From NCBI GenBank assembly GCA_037176905.1, contig JBBBWG010024334.1:1-64000 (forward strand): a DNA stretch of 64,000 nt, in the 5' to 3' direction. This DNA is from Azolla pinnata (lineage: Eukaryota; Streptophyta; Polypodiopsida; Salviniales; Salviniaceae). Both the position numbers and the translations under genes were made by a program. Of this stretch, positions 35,637-50,100 are shown piece after piece. Position 1 is the stretch's first letter, and each line of letters begins with the position of its first letter. Under the pieces are notes generated by a model. That model was given only the letters and a program-made list of their open reading frames with translations, was not told the DNA's origin and searched no databases.

Positions 35637-38600
35637 ATGTCATGCAAAGTCTCCGAAGAGGATGTGGCGTTAATGAGATGTGTGCTCGGCTCAGGACCCT
35701 CTGAAATGGATTTGATCCGAGCCCTTCATTTAGCAAAGAATGATATTAATCTTGCGTTCAATGTGCTCTTTGATACCATTGGATACAAGGGCATTGAGGC
35801 AGGCGTGAAACGGACAACAGCTGGCTCTGGTGCCCGAGTGTTCACAACATCCTTGCAAGAACAAGTGCCTCCTACTGTGAAAAATTCCAAAGCTAGCATC
35901 AAACAAGAACAAACATCATCTTCTTTGATATTTGGTTGTGATGTGCCCCTGAGTGATCACATCCATGAAGAAGGTAGCAGGAGAGTTTCCTCTCTCAACA
36001 CAAATGATGTTAAGATGGAATCAATGAATTCTTTGCCATTGGATCATGAGGAAGGAGAGAGAAAAGTGAAGAAAAAAAGGAAAAGAACAGGAGATTTGAA
36101 TACCACGTCTCAAAATGACATGGAGGAGAAAATTAATGATTCGACCCAAAGATTGGATTGTAGGATGGTTTCTTGTGGATCAAAGTGTGTGGATATAAGC
36201 TCCAAAACCTCCATTCCCGTGATGGGTGCTAGTCATTTCGATGATGCAATTGAGTCCCAATATGACAAGGGTTTTGATCGCCAGAGATGGATTCTTCTTG
36301 GTGAAACTGAGGTTTTGGGCTACTCTACAAGCAAAGGTGCAAAACTTAAAGCAGGGGATATACTGACGCTTTCATTCCCAAAACGCCCCGATCATAGCCA
36401 CCAGCCATCCAGTGTTTGGAATCGAGGAAAGGGTGCTGTTGCAACTCAGCAAATCGTGAGATTTGGGACAAACAGAGCAGGAGATGTATGTCATGAGCAG
36501 CTTTATTTTCTGTAATATGTCATGTATATATGGTTCTATTAAGATTTGAAATGTATACCACTCTTTATATTTGGTAGATCGGACGTTTGCCGGGAGAATG
36601 GGCAAAATGTTTGATTCCTTTAGTATTGGATGATAAGGTGATGGTTGAAGGTGTTTGCAGAGCTGCTCCAGAAGTTCTAACCACAATGGATTCCGTCATA
36701 CTAACAATTAGGTAAGTTTTGGCTTCCACAAACATTGTGTTTCAGTTCTCATTTCACTATTTTGTATGTGGATCTTTTATCTTTTTATTTTACAGGCTAT
36801 TTGCTTCTACCACCATGTTTACGAAAGAAGCTACAAAGGTTACTAGTCTTTCCACTTCAATGTCTGATGAAACCGTTCATCCATTGCCCTCACTTTTTCG
36901 CCTACTTGGAAAAGAACCCTTCAAGAAGGCATGGATTACACTCAGAAAAATATCATTTTCTTGGTCTTCTGTGGAAGTTTCGTTTTCACTTTCTTTGTTG
37001 TTTTCTTACAACAGGCCGAGTTCACTCCAGATGATTTACTGAACAAAAAACGTAGCTTGGGATCTGAGGCATGTTGAGGTCATTCAATACTATAAATCAG
37101 TTTTTATTTAATTAACTGAGCGTTAACATCAGAGCATATACACACAGGACACCATTCTTCCAGTCGAAAGGAGAAGGAAACTTTCTTCAAATGAGAACAA
37201 TGATGTAAATCATCAAGCAGATGAAGACCTCACTGATTCTGACATCAATGCCTTAGTTGGGAGTACAGAAAGCTACGATCTGCAGGTATGGTATGCATAT
37301 GAATATATTTTCTTATATATATATGATACATCACAGTGTGTTAGAAAGAAGTGCAAATCAACCTAGATGTTTCTCACAGTCAATTAATCAAGAGAAGAGC
37401 TCAGAGATTCTTTGGGATATCATGGGAAGTAAAGGAGATATTAACTGGAAGCATTATGATGCAGAAGGCAATATTTGGATCAGAGATGTGTTAACCTTAG
37501 TAGGCCTGGTGGCTGCACATCGAAACTGTCTGTAGAGTCCAGAAACCTACCCTGTAGTGAAGGCTGCATATGGTAGCAGATTACAGGCGAGCAACTATAA
37601 ATCCCAATAATCTTGTTAAAACTATGGCAAATAAACCTTGTTTGTACCACTGTTGTAGGTGTATAAAGGACGGTCGAACAGATCCTCGGCACATGTAGCA
37701 TGCTTTCATCAGTGCTGTGGATAATTTAGAGTTGAGAAATGAGAATTTTAGATCTTTGAAGCTATGCTCATAGTTTTCCAAGTTAATACTGGCACAAGAA
37801 ACCATATTCTTGGGAAGCAATAACCTCCTCGAGATATATTTTGATCTTCATCTGCTCTGCCCAATTGTCTTATGCATGTTATATATGACATTGCTATATG
37901 ACGGTGATTCTCTAGGTGTCTCTTTCGTTTTCGCTCTCGTACAAGCATAACATTTATACACATACACGAGCTGACGTGAGGGGGGTTCTGAAATAGGACG
38001 GATGTATGATGAATGATGCAATTCATCCAGGGATGTGTGGTGCAATAATGTCAAGTTCCAGGATCCCCAATGAACTTACTGACAGAGCTTTAGATGATCA
38101 AGAATTAACCACATGAAATAATGTGAATAAACTCATACTGCTAGCATTCGAAACTAAAAAAATTTGCATCTTAATGATCAAAGCTACAAGAATTTATAAT
38201 AAAAATACTATTTATTTTACAAAGTAATGTCTCTTTGCAAACTTACATGATTACACGGATTAAGACCCTCACTGAGTGAGGCATACAAAACATGTAGGCA
38301 TGATCAGGTAGAAGAGAAAGGCGTTGAGATGTACAATATCAATCATTAGCTATAAAGAAATTGAAGGAGATTGAAGATGTAGTTAAGATTGATTAAGAGA
38401 CACTATAAAGGAATTCAAGTATGGTCATAGGCTGCATGATGTGTTCTTAATCTTCCATTAAACTCTCTAGACGTAGAAGTCTATGGAAAAAAGATCAAGA
38501 TGACATGAACAAGTCACCTTTGAACCCATTACTATAACTTTACAGTTCCTTTTTATGCACTTGTTCCTGTTGCCCCTTGCTTCCCTCCTTGTTTTCGGTT

Positions 38601-41600
38601 TTCTGGTGTCATCATTCTTGGCTTGCCCATGTTGGCTCATGTCATGCTGTCACCTAAGTTCCCTCATTGTAAAGTTTTGCCTTGATAAATATCTTGGCTT
38701 GGTTTTTTGTGACACTAAGGTTTTAGAAGTTGTCTTACACTATGGTTTGCCGTGATAGATGCTAGCTTGTCTTGCTTCCGTTGAGTCATTTTCATAATAC
38801 GTCATCAAGTGTCTGTCTTGTTTAAAATCACATTTTGTATAGTTCTCTGTGTGGTTGACTCCTTGAAGCTCCTCGGTCTTGACTGGTCGAAGCTACATTT
38901 CTTACAATTTTCACCTTGTATGGCTTCTCCAAATGCTTAACTCTTTCTTTTGTTCCCCATGACTGACTTAAAATCAATGTCTTCTTCACTATTAGAATAA
39001 ATGATGATAAAATCTACTCTCCCGCTGCTTCCTATGGTCATATACACGGGATCTGTTCCGAATGCTCATGTGCTAAATGCAAGGTATCTTACTAACCGCA
39101 TGTAATCCGAAAACCTATTCCCTCAATCTAAAGGGTGGTAAGGTCTATTTAAGCCACAGATACACATGCACTTACATGTACGCCTACATAGACATATACA
39201 TGTGCATGCATGATATGTGGAGATCTGGATTTGAATACAGGAAATGGAAACACCGAGTGGCTTGTTGTGTGAGCTGAGGCCATACCAAAGGCAAGCCCTG
39301 TACTGGATGTCAAGATTGGAGGCAGGACACTCTGATGAGGAGGCATCTAAAACCTTACATCCATGCTGGGATGCATTCCATCTTTCTGACAAGTAAGTTG
39401 TGCTGGTACATACAATACTTTTTTGAGCTTTTCCTGGCAAAACCCTAATAAAGAGATGAAGGGGATGATTTAACCATGGAATTTCTCAAGTAGCACACAT
39501 AATGGCTTGAGTGACCAAGGTTATTTGAGGATGTAAAAGAAAATTCAGGGTTTTTGGGTGTTTCTCGCAGTAATTCATTTTATGGTTTATCTTGAAGTGG
39601 TTTGTTTCATACGAACATGATAGGCGAACCACGGCAGTTTATTTGAACGTATTCTCAGGAGAGGCTACCATGGCTTTCCCAAGTGCGCTGAAGCTGAGTA
39701 GGGGAGGGGTATGATTATTAGTTTATGCATATAGGCATTGGAATTACTTTTTCATAATAATGATAGTACTTAGGACTATAATTCTGGTTGTTTTGTTTCA
39801 ATCATTGTGATCTACTTGCATGTGAAGATTTTGGCAGATGCAATGGGGCTTGGCAAGACAGTGATGACAATTGCATTGTTACTAGCCAATCCAGGGAAAG
39901 GTGGGTTGATGATACAAGAAGCAGAAGATAAGTGTATACAGACAAAGAGATATCCAATCAAATCAAGAACTGCTTATAACAAAGGGGGAGGCACATTGAT
40001 TATTTGCCCTATGACTCTATTAGGCCAGTGGAAAGTAAGCATATACATACATCATCACCTCAACTGCTATTTTCTTTTCCTCTCCTTTTGATTGTGGAAA
40101 TCTCAAAGGAATCTCTAAACTACCATCTATTTCTCATGCAGACAGAGATCGAAACTCATAGCAAAGAAGGAACATTGTCAGTCTATTGTCATTATGGTGC
40201 TGCGAGGACAAAGGATCCCAATGTTCTTCTCCGACACGATGTCGTAATCACCACATATGGTGTTCTATCTTCAGATTATCAGAATGTATCCTTCATTCTC
40301 TCTAATTGTGTCTTTATGTACCTAAACCCTTGTGCTAATTCACTTCTCTTTTGGATTTTAACACTAAGTACTAAACTGTATGTCGCTCTATTCCTATTTT
40401 GTAAAGTACTTGGCATACAATACAAGTACAATGTGCTCGCTATATATTTAGAAAGTTCTCTACCTTATTTTTTGCATACTTAGAAAACGTATTCTACATA
40501 AAATACGTTGAACAAGTAGAATTTATTAATTATGTCTAACATTTTGGATATATTTTCTAGATTCTAATGACACGTTTTACTAACTTTTGATGATTTTATT
40601 TATCTATTTCATTCGAGTTTCACGCAAAAAAATTCTCTCAATAAAGGAATAGCGCTTAAAACATTGCTGAGCAAGCAAATCATTTCATTTAAAAGTGTTA
40701 GGCCAAAGAGTTTTTAAACCATATCAATACCTTCATTGAGTGAAGAGAAAATAAAATACTGGTTAAAGATATAGAATAGGCTAAATACATAAACTATGTA
40801 GAATACAGTTTTAAAATCGCAGTTTTAAGATGTTGAATACATGTCAAATCCTTCTGACAATGCTAAATACAACTAGGCTGTATACTGTGATTATGGGGTT
40901 CTATACCCTTGTGTCTCATAGGACCTTTTGGTATCTTTTGCTTTGTTTAAATAAGGGTGTTTATTAAGTGCCATGTTTGTTTGTTTGTCCAGGAAGATAG
41001 TTGTCTTTGTACAATCCGATGGTATAGAGTAGTCTTGGATGAAGCCCATACCATCAAATCAAGCAAGTGCCAATCTGCACAAGCAGCTTTCAACTTATCA
41101 GCCGACTGTAGATGGTGCCTTACTGGAACACCAATTCAGGTAGAAACCACAACAATTCATATTCAAGCTTTTTAAATGTATGTAGGTATTCAGAACCTGC
41201 ACTAAACGAACACCGCTCTTTTTTGTCAAGAATAAATTGGAGGATGCATTCAGCTTGCTACGTTTTCTTCAAATCGAGCCATGGTGCAACTGGGGCTGGT
41301 AAGGACATCTTTTTTTCGTTGGACGCTTTTGTTAACGATGGTCCTCATAACCAACAAGTAAAACCATCAAGAGTATGGTGCTCTGCATTAGTCTTAATAG
41401 TTAAGAGGCAGGGGTGTTTCCTATAGTTCAGATGTGACATTGTGTTATAGTTGGAATTTCTTTGTTTGACAATCGTACATACCAATTGGCTGATTTTTTA
41501 AATAAAACATCGTATTATTTAGCGTTAATCTCTTTAGTTTGTTTCCTGTCCTCACACATCGGCTACACAGGCTGATTGGATTTTTTTTAAGAAGCTGTTT

Positions 41601-44600
41601 GTGACTGCGGTTTGTATAGTTTTGACTTGACAGTGTTTTGCAACATCGAAGTAGCCAGTTGTTTGAGTCATATCTCGCCACATCGGTTTGCATTGTGGCT
41701 TTTACACAGATGTTCTCTCTTCTTGTGAGAAGAAATCCCTTCTCCTGGATTCTGACAGGTGGTACAAGCTTATTCAAAAGCCGTTCGATGATGGTGATGA
41801 ACGTGGACTAGTGCTTTTGAAGACAATTTTGAGGCCGTTGATGTTGAGGAGAACTAAGGATAGCACTGATAAGGATGGAAAGTGAGCATTGTTTCAATCA
41901 GTTTGTTCTCCTGGTGGTTCTGGATTCTGAATCTGGCCTCGCTCATTTCCTGCTTTTTGAAGGCCAATTTTAGTGCTCCCTCCCGCTGAAAGTGAAGTGA
42001 TCATATGCGAATTTTCGGATGCCGAACGTGATTTTTATGATGCACTGTACAAGAAATCAAAGGTATCATAATCATGTTTTTATTGGAGTGATTTATGACC
42101 AGTTCTAACGATAGATTGGTTTCCTGTTTCCAGATAAAATTTGATCAGTTTGTTGAGCAAGGAAAAGTTCTGCACAACTATGCATCTATCTTAGAGTTGC
42201 TGTTGAGGATGAGGCAATGCTGTGATCATCCATATCTGGTCCTTAGGTGACATAATTATTGCTGTTTGTGGTCCATGTCACTCGCTACTGACTGTGTATT
42301 GTTTTGACACCGGTAATTGAAGTATCAAGCAGGATGATGCGCTAAGTTTCTCTATGCTAAAGGGAGCTAGGTCAAGTCCTTTGGGAGACGTAGGTCAAAG
42401 TAGAGGAATTTGTAAACATGGCGATTTGGAGATGATGCCTTCAGTAGTATATTTTCCCAACTACATTAGCCAAGCTGTAGAAAGTAGAGAAAAACAGCAT
42501 CTATTTGTAGACATCTGAAGCTTAAGTCAGCTAACCCTACTTTAACCATGGTTATAATGTAGATAGATGTTTACCTCTTTTTTTGTATCAGCTTACTTTT
42601 TTTTTTCGCCTTTGGCAACTTGGCAGCCGCAGTGATACCGATGCGTTTGCAGACCTTGAGAAACTTGCCAGGAGGTTTCTGGATGGTGGTCCAAACAATA
42701 GGAGTGCCGTATCTGAAGCTTATATTCATGAAGTAGTGGAGGATCTGCGGAAGGGCAACAAAGCTGAGTGCCCGATATGTCTTGAAGTAGCTGAAGATGC
42801 AGTTCTAACGCCTTGTGCTCATTGCATGTGCCGCGAGTGTTTGTTAGGAAGCTGGAGCTCTGCTTCAGGTGGCGCATGTCCAATATGCAGGTGATCTCCT
42901 TGTCTTACACTCCTATATCATCGTGGAGATAGTTGAAGAACCTATGAAATACCTTCACATCAGTATGCATTTTCCACTGTTAATTGCGGTATCATCTCGA
43001 GGTTTTTGAAGCTCTTTCATATTGATTGAGAACCCCTTCCGTGATCTTGCTGCATTCAAGACATAAAGATGTGATGATTAGGTTTTCATGCAATGCTAGC
43101 ATGTCAAGGATTTTGAAAGATAATATGCTTTCTCACAGGGATGTCATCTTGAAGTTTCCAGTATATGTGTAATACTGTCATATGTGGAGGTTTCATGGGA
43201 GTGCTAACACTTCAGTCGTTGTCATTATGTATGTTGCAGGCAGCATATGACACGGCATGATATTTTGACAGCGCCATCTGAGAGTAGGTTTAGGCTTGAT
43301 GTAGAGAAGAGCTGGATAGAGTCCTCCAAAGTTACAGCTCTTATGCAGGAGCTTGAAATACTGAAACAAGCAGGAGCAAAGAGTATAGTCTTTAGTCAGT
43401 GGACATCATTCCTAGATCTTCTGCAGATTCCGTTAAACAGGTCAAAATGCAGACAATCTTGTTGGCCATCACATAGGAGTATAAGGGTGTGCCTCACTTT
43501 CTTTGCATTTTCTGTTTTAAGCAGGCGAGATATCATGTATGTTCGACTTGATGGAACACTGAATCAAGTCCAGAGGGAGAAGGTCATCAGGGAGTTCAGC
43601 TCCAACCCAAAGATTCTGGTACCTTTCTTCCAGATTTGGGATATGCTGGTCGAACTTTTGGATGCTTAAGAGAGCAAACCCTGAGTTTTTTGCAAAATAA
43701 CCAGACTATGCATAATACATAAGTATTCTGCTAGTTTCAAAAACCCTGTGAATGTTTTGATGTTTTTCTCTTTAACTTGTTTGGTGGGCCAACTGAAGTC
43801 AAAGGGAGTCAAGAATTATACTCAAAATAAGTGGGATTGTAGGTGATGTTGATCTCTTTGAAGGCTGGAGGTGTAGGCATCAATTTGACAGCGGCATCGC
43901 ATGCTTTCCTCCTGGTAATAATAGGTCACTCTTTCCTGAACTCACAGCATGAGTATGAACTTCGCTTCTTGTGCTGTCTGTGCACAATTCAATTGCTTGC
44001 AATGGATTAGTAAAAGGGACCTATGTTCAAACCCCAAGTGTATTTGTATCTACATGCAGGCTGTGTATGTATACTTGTTTACATATATACTAAATAAAGG
44101 ATTCTGCTCTTCACTTTTGTGTTTGTGAAGGACCCTTGGTGGAATCCTGCAGTAGAAGAACAGGCTATAATGAGGATCCATAGGATTGGACAGACCAAGA
44201 AAGTATCCATCAAGAGATTCATCACTAAGGTAAGAGAAGCAAAATCATCCGATTTAGAGATGGTAAAACATAGTCAAAACTGACCATGAAAGGGAGTCTA
44301 GCTGTAAAAATACTGTCCATAAGAGATTCACAGCAAGGATAAAGGGGCCACCTGAACCAATGTTGTTAAATGATTATGCATTCAAGTTTCAAAACAGAGA
44401 GTTTGATACCCAATGAGAGATTTTCATGATGAAAGCGGAGGATTGTGCAATGCATAAATGAGGGAGTGGAAAGCATCCAAAGCTTCCAATGAGAAGAAAT
44501 TTCTAGTGGACCTATGTCAAAGGTGTCCAATGTCTTGTGACATGTGCCCTCCTCTTAAAGACATTTTTCATGGTAAAGATGGTTGTTGAACTATCCATCG

Positions 44601-44772
44601 TATGCGAAGAGGGTGACGAAGCTCTGTCATGCATACTGTTTTTGAGCAGGATTCTGTAGAAGAAAGAATGCAGCAGGTTCAAGCAAGAAAGCAGCGAATG
44701 ATCGCAGGGGCTCTGACAGACGAAGAGATCAGATCGGCGAGGATAGAAGAACTGAAGTTGTTGTTCAGATAA
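35637..44772 (+). CDS. RAD5A: RAD5A: SNF2-family translocase with HIRAN and RING domains, 20 exons
   Basis: Exons: 35637-36485, 36578-36711, 36796-36928, 37015-37068, 37148-37285, 39241-39392, 39624-39708, 39828-40034, 40142-40285, 40993-41139, 41231-41298, 41759-41881, 41963-42062, 42134-42246, 42627-42890, 43240-43440, 43525-43618, 43843-43914, 44131-44229 and 44650-44772. This gives 1099 residues (Arabidopsis about 1029). RAD5A remodels stalled forks and promotes PCNA polyubiquitination for error-free damage tolerance. Seen: N-terminal UBA-like start ([19 protein letters not shown]), basic linker, HIRAN about 215-330 ([27 protein letters not shown]), LRPYQRQAL, Walker A DAMGLGKT (519-526), DEAH (648-651), C3HC4 RING 864-903 ([17 protein letters not shown]) inside the helicase, then [32 protein letters not shown] and HRIGQTKKV. 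Introns 3 and 4 start with GC, not GT. Intron 5 is 1.96 kb. Confidence 0.95.
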
Positions 44773-47109
44773 GGTTTCTGCGTCTCTAAAACCGCCTGAA
44801 ATACGAGGATCTAAGTCATTTAACCGTAATCCTTGGATTCTAGACACTTGTGTTTCTTTTCAATTTCTCTGGAGGATGGAGTATTCAGATATGACTAGTC
44901 AACTGTATGAAAAACTCTCTTACCCCGCCGAGCGATTGTGTATAAAGATTTTGTTCTAGAACCGGCCTTTCCATCTCCTGGTTTCTGTTCATAAACCAAA
45001 CCAGCATTTTGCTATATGTTGTATGTATGCAAATGTTCCATTATCTTGATTGATGTATGGGCACATGGGGGCTGCATAATTCTCACAGGAATACAGTTGC
45101 TGAATCTGTGTACATTTGGATTGTATTCTATTCAAAAATTGAAGATGAACGTTTGGACTGACTGGCCACTCACGGTATATTTTAATTTGAAATGCCCAAA
45201 ATATTTATACACATGCACATGCACAACCTATGGAAGACATTGAAACAGAACGCATCTCATGAAGTCATAAATTCAGCTCAGACAAGCACCTCTGTAATAA
45301 TTATGTTGCATGCATTTCACACATCGTATGGGCAAATCGCTTGCATGCGAATGCTACCATGTTCTAGAGGCAGCAAAGGATGCGGGAGATTGATTAACTA
45401 GTGCTATATACTAGGTCAAATAGTACCAAAATAATCATCAGGAAAATAACCATTTCTACGTGAAAATTTCAGCAATGTGTGAATGAAGGAAGGGCTTACA
45501 ATGATCTAGACACTGCGGCATAATTATTCCACATAATGATTCATGCGCCCAAATGAGTACACAAACCATGGGGATATATCTTTACCAGTCCATGTATATA
45601 TCAAATTTCGCATCCTTGTTGACGACAGTAAGCAAAGGGCCGAAACTTCAGAAAAAGCAGGCTAAGAGGTACACAAGGACAGGCATGCATTTCTGCTAGC
45701 GCTGGTTTCGTATGTGATTATCAAGGGGAGCATGGTCAAGTCTTGAAGGTCAAGCTTTCAGCCTTAAAACTGCACAATCCAAGCCCTGTTACACAACACC
45801 TGGACACCTGGGAGGATTCTCTGCAATCAGAAACAGGTCGCTATACAGCAGGGATATTAATCTCTTCTTAGAGAAGCTTATAGCCTTGCATCTTTTGCGA
45901 TTAGAAGAAAAGTTCTTAAAGAGCTTGAAATGATCGATCCCCTAGACAAGAGCTCTTAACCTTGTTTTCCAAAAGGTGTGTATACAGACAGGGGGGTTAG
46001 ACAGCTGAGAGACTTCATGAATCAGATCATTTTTCACTAGCCCAGAACTGGATTTAAAAGAAGAGAAAAGAGAAGCACACCTCCAATGGTGTCTTTACGG
46101 TAGGAAGAAAAGGTCCTCTCTCTCTTTCACTCGTCAGAGCTGAAACCCAACATATCTCGGGCAACATCTCTCGAACATCAGCAATGCTTCTCATCTCTGA
46201 AGCCAAAATCAACAGCTCTCAGACATCTGCTTCTCGGGGTGTAAACCAAAATATTGTACAAGCGATTATTGCATAGATCCTCAAAACTCTTCATAAACCT
46301 ACACAAAATCGCCCTCCATGAAAATTCATTCACACACCGAATGGATCAACCCAACAGAGAGTGTGGACACCATTTGGAGAACCCGAAGGAGTCTGGATTC
46401 AATGTCTTCTGTTTTTTTACCTGTGAAGAGACCTCCAAAAAAGACATGCTAAAAAGACATACCTCTTCTGATATTTGAGTAGGAATGAAAAAACCTCTGG
46501 ACTTTTAACAGGACAAAGGCTCTTCTGGAATATGATCAGAGAACTGCATCCCCTCTCCATATCACCATAGAAGAAGCTTCCCCTGGCCCTCAACAGACGA
46601 ATATTCCATAAAAAAGTAGTTTAATCTCAAAGAAATTCTTTACAAGAATGCAAAAGCATCATGATTCCAAAACTGTTCTTAATATATGACCAATGTGGCC
46701 TCTTCTGCTTCTTCCTTTGATCAAGCGAAATTTGCTCTCAAGAGTTATATACCAGAACAACTGAAGGAAATCTGCCTGTACTTTGTACATGCAGAACAGA
46801 GGTCTAATGTATGTATATGTGAATATATATAGACTTGGATATTTGGTTTTGGTTGTGTCTGTTTGAACGATCGATCGATCGATCCTAGAACCAACCCCCT
46901 GTGGGCTTCGGGCTGTGAGAGCTTACATCAAAACGTGGCTTTACAAAATTACAAAAGAAAGCATTACAGAAAAGCATTCAAACTTTTCTCCCAAGAAAGG
47001 TCATGAGAAGCCAAAGGGGAAAAAACAGTTTACACTCAGTTGATCTCCACCATTAGAATGGATTAATTCATTTCCCACAACAGTTTCCAAATCCTTTAGC
47101 TCTCGGGTG
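44773..47109. other. Intergenic, between convergent RAD5A and DUF1639 genes
   Basis: 3' flanks of both genes with AT-rich unique-looking DNA. A (GATC)n patch occurs at about 46869-46886. I recognise no gene, structured RNA or element. Confidence 0.5.
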
Positions 47110-50100
47110 TTATGAATCTGAATCTGAATCGGCACTTTCCATATGCTTGAGGCCTCTTGCTTTCTGTGATTCAAATGAACAAGATAAGCTTCTGATACAT
47201 TCCAAGCGAGTAACGAAAGAGGAATCAACTGAGATCTTGCATACCTTCTTTGTGCATTTCTTCTCTCTCACATCGTAACGGCCCCGAGAAAGGTCAGTAA
47301 GCCAGTATCCAGGAGTGCAGTACTGCAATATTAGATATCGCCAGAAGGTTAAGGAAGGTCCTTTGGCAAGCATGTGACCATACTTCAACAACATGGAATA
47401 AAATTGCCAGAATATACAGGTAAAAACACCAATTGATCAACACATGTGCCACCAATTGCTTCTACATATCTCACTAAATCAACCGGGTACTCATTCAAAC
47501 AGTAGAATCACTACTTACAGGCATAATCAACAACCACTTTCAAATACATGAAGATCATTAGAAAAGTTTGCATAAGTTTGAGCAATCATTTTACTCGGAA
47601 AATAGCCAACTCCTCTAGTTGTACAGCAGATTCACACTCCATCACATACATAAACATAACAATTGTTATTATACTTCATGTATGTCGAACAATTACGAAA
47701 TTAACCTGTGTATCCTTAGCAATCATTTCAATATGCATAACAAAACATATAGTGGCATGAACTTATCATCTGTGTATAAGAATCACATAAGCAAACACTC
47801 AATTACAAAATCTAACTATAAGGTGGCATGAACTCATCACCTACACAGCAGAATCACATAATCACACACCCTCACTCACAAAATAAAAAACTTGATACAT
47901 ACAGAATTAATACAACTCATTTTTTTACATTGACATGAGCACAATTACTCATGAATGCATGATAACCTTATCTATTCTCAATCTCCAAAAATCAATCACT
48001 TCCATGTACATTATCCGTCGCATACACAGGCATAATCTACCACCACCTCCATCCTTACACGTAAATCATTAGAGTAGTTTGCCTATGCATGGACAATCAT
48101 TTTCCTCAAGAAAAAGCCAACCAATGGCGGGATCACACACATACATATACACATACAAACAACCAGCTGGTTCACACTAACCACATACATATGTATAACG
48201 CTTACTATACTAATCTATGTATGTCTAAACAACCACATAATTAACCAAATTATAGTCAGCAATCAACTACCGAATATACACTAGCATGAATTCATCATTT
48301 ATATGCAGCAATCACATATCAAGCACTCAATACACAATCAAACACTTACTAAGTACACATAATCACTAGTTATTCTTCAACAAATACACATGGACAATTC
48401 CTGATGTATGCACAACAAATTATATGCAATCACTCACTTATTCATTCACAATCTATGAAAATCAATCAGGTCTGTGCAAATTATACACCGCTTACATGGA
48501 GAGCTTTCTCGATGACCTTCAGCCGCTTCTTTGGACGTTGGGGGAGTTTTGATGTGCCTTTCATGGCAAGGAAGTCGTCCTCTTTCTCTCTGCGGGTGAG
48601 GCCAAGAACGATCCGAGGCCATTCCATGGACAGGACATCAACCACAGGCTTAATCGGCTCTGGAGAAGCCTCTATGGTTGGTCCAGTGTAGCTATGGTGT
48701 CCATTGCCGTTGCTCAGGTGGCCATTTCCATTGCCAAGCTGTCCATTTCCACTGTTACTGATGCCGTTGCAATTGCTTTGGTTCCGATCTTTATCAATGA
48801 CTGGAGCCTTGGGAGGGGTCTTCTCTTTCGACGGCGGTGGCAGAGTAGATTGTGCAGGCCTCTCCTTCCGGAACATTACATGATCAGATGCCACAGCTGG
48901 AGCTTCACCAGATATTTGAGCAGTACTGCTGGACAACCTGCAAAAACCAAACCATGAAATCTCTCAGAGGAAAATCTAAAGCAGAAAATAATTATGTGTT
49001 TTTCATTGGTAGGGCAAGTTCTTCTTATTCATATGAGAAGGACAAGAAGATGAAGAAAGAAATAAGTGGGAAAATGTGTTTTTTTCATTTCAATCGATGT
49101 GGTGTGGAACGACAACAGTAAGACGAAGCAGTAGCAGCAACAGCAGCGGAAGAAGTATCATACACTGATCTGAGGAAAGAGAGACTAGTTTTACGGATCT
49201 GGAACAACAGATGACTTCTTTAGATGTGGCGTCTGAGCTTGAAGATAAACATGAACCAGTGCGCAAAAGATGCAGAAGAAGGAAGAAGAAGAATACGAGA
49301 AAGAGGTTGAAAATACATCCGAAGCCCCGGGTGGGTTTGTTTTCCATCAACATTTCAATAGAACAAGATTCTCTCTCAAGATTCTCTCGTAATTGATCTA
49401 TGTGATGGACAGGAGAAGGAAAAAAGATGAACACGGAGCAGAAAACGCGAATTTCTTGAATTGATCTGGGTAAAGAAGAAGAGGAAGAAGAGAAGGAGGC
49501 TTCGATTTTTTCTCAGGGAATGAAGAATAAGAATCAGATGAAGAGACTTGAGAAAATCCAGGCTTTCTTCTTGATTGATCTGAGTAAAGAAGACAGTAAA
49601 GATTTCTCTTAATCGGAGCATAAGAATAAGCGAATGAAGAATAAGAATCTGATGGAGAAGTTTGAAGAAATTTAGCCCTTCTCAAATGGCCTGTGTAAAG
49701 AAGACAACTAATCGAGGCTAAGCGTATGGGAGAACAGGCTACGGAAACTGTTTTTTTTGTTGTGCTTACCTCAGCCGATCCACAAATCCTTCTTTGCTGC
49801 AGGCTATGGCGTTGTTAAGCTTTGAAGGAGCGGAAGAGATAGGAGGAGGAAGAAGAGGCCCACCATATCCACGAAGCTTAGCACGAGCCAAACCCCCATT
49901 TGAAGTGACAGGCCTTCTTCTCCTTCTCCTACTCTCTAATCGTACAGACTTGGAAGCCGCATCTTCGTCGTAGTCCTCTTCTCCTTCTCCGTCTCCCCCT
50001 TCTCTCTCTCCTCCTTCTCTCTCTCCTCCTTCTCCCTCTCCCTCTCCTTCTCTTTCTTCTTCTTCTTCTTCTTCTTCTTCTTCTTCTTTTCCTGCTACTT

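Noticed and set aside
36719-37042. Extension of RAD5A exon 3 through the apparent open frame
   Set aside because: The frame beyond 36928 leaves the conserved sequence and turns hydrophobic; splicing at the GC donor restores the conserved EFTPEDL reading at 37015.
44773-47109. A further gene between RAD5A and DUF1639
   Set aside because: Short frames only, with no conserved motif and no chain of in-phase exons that I could find.
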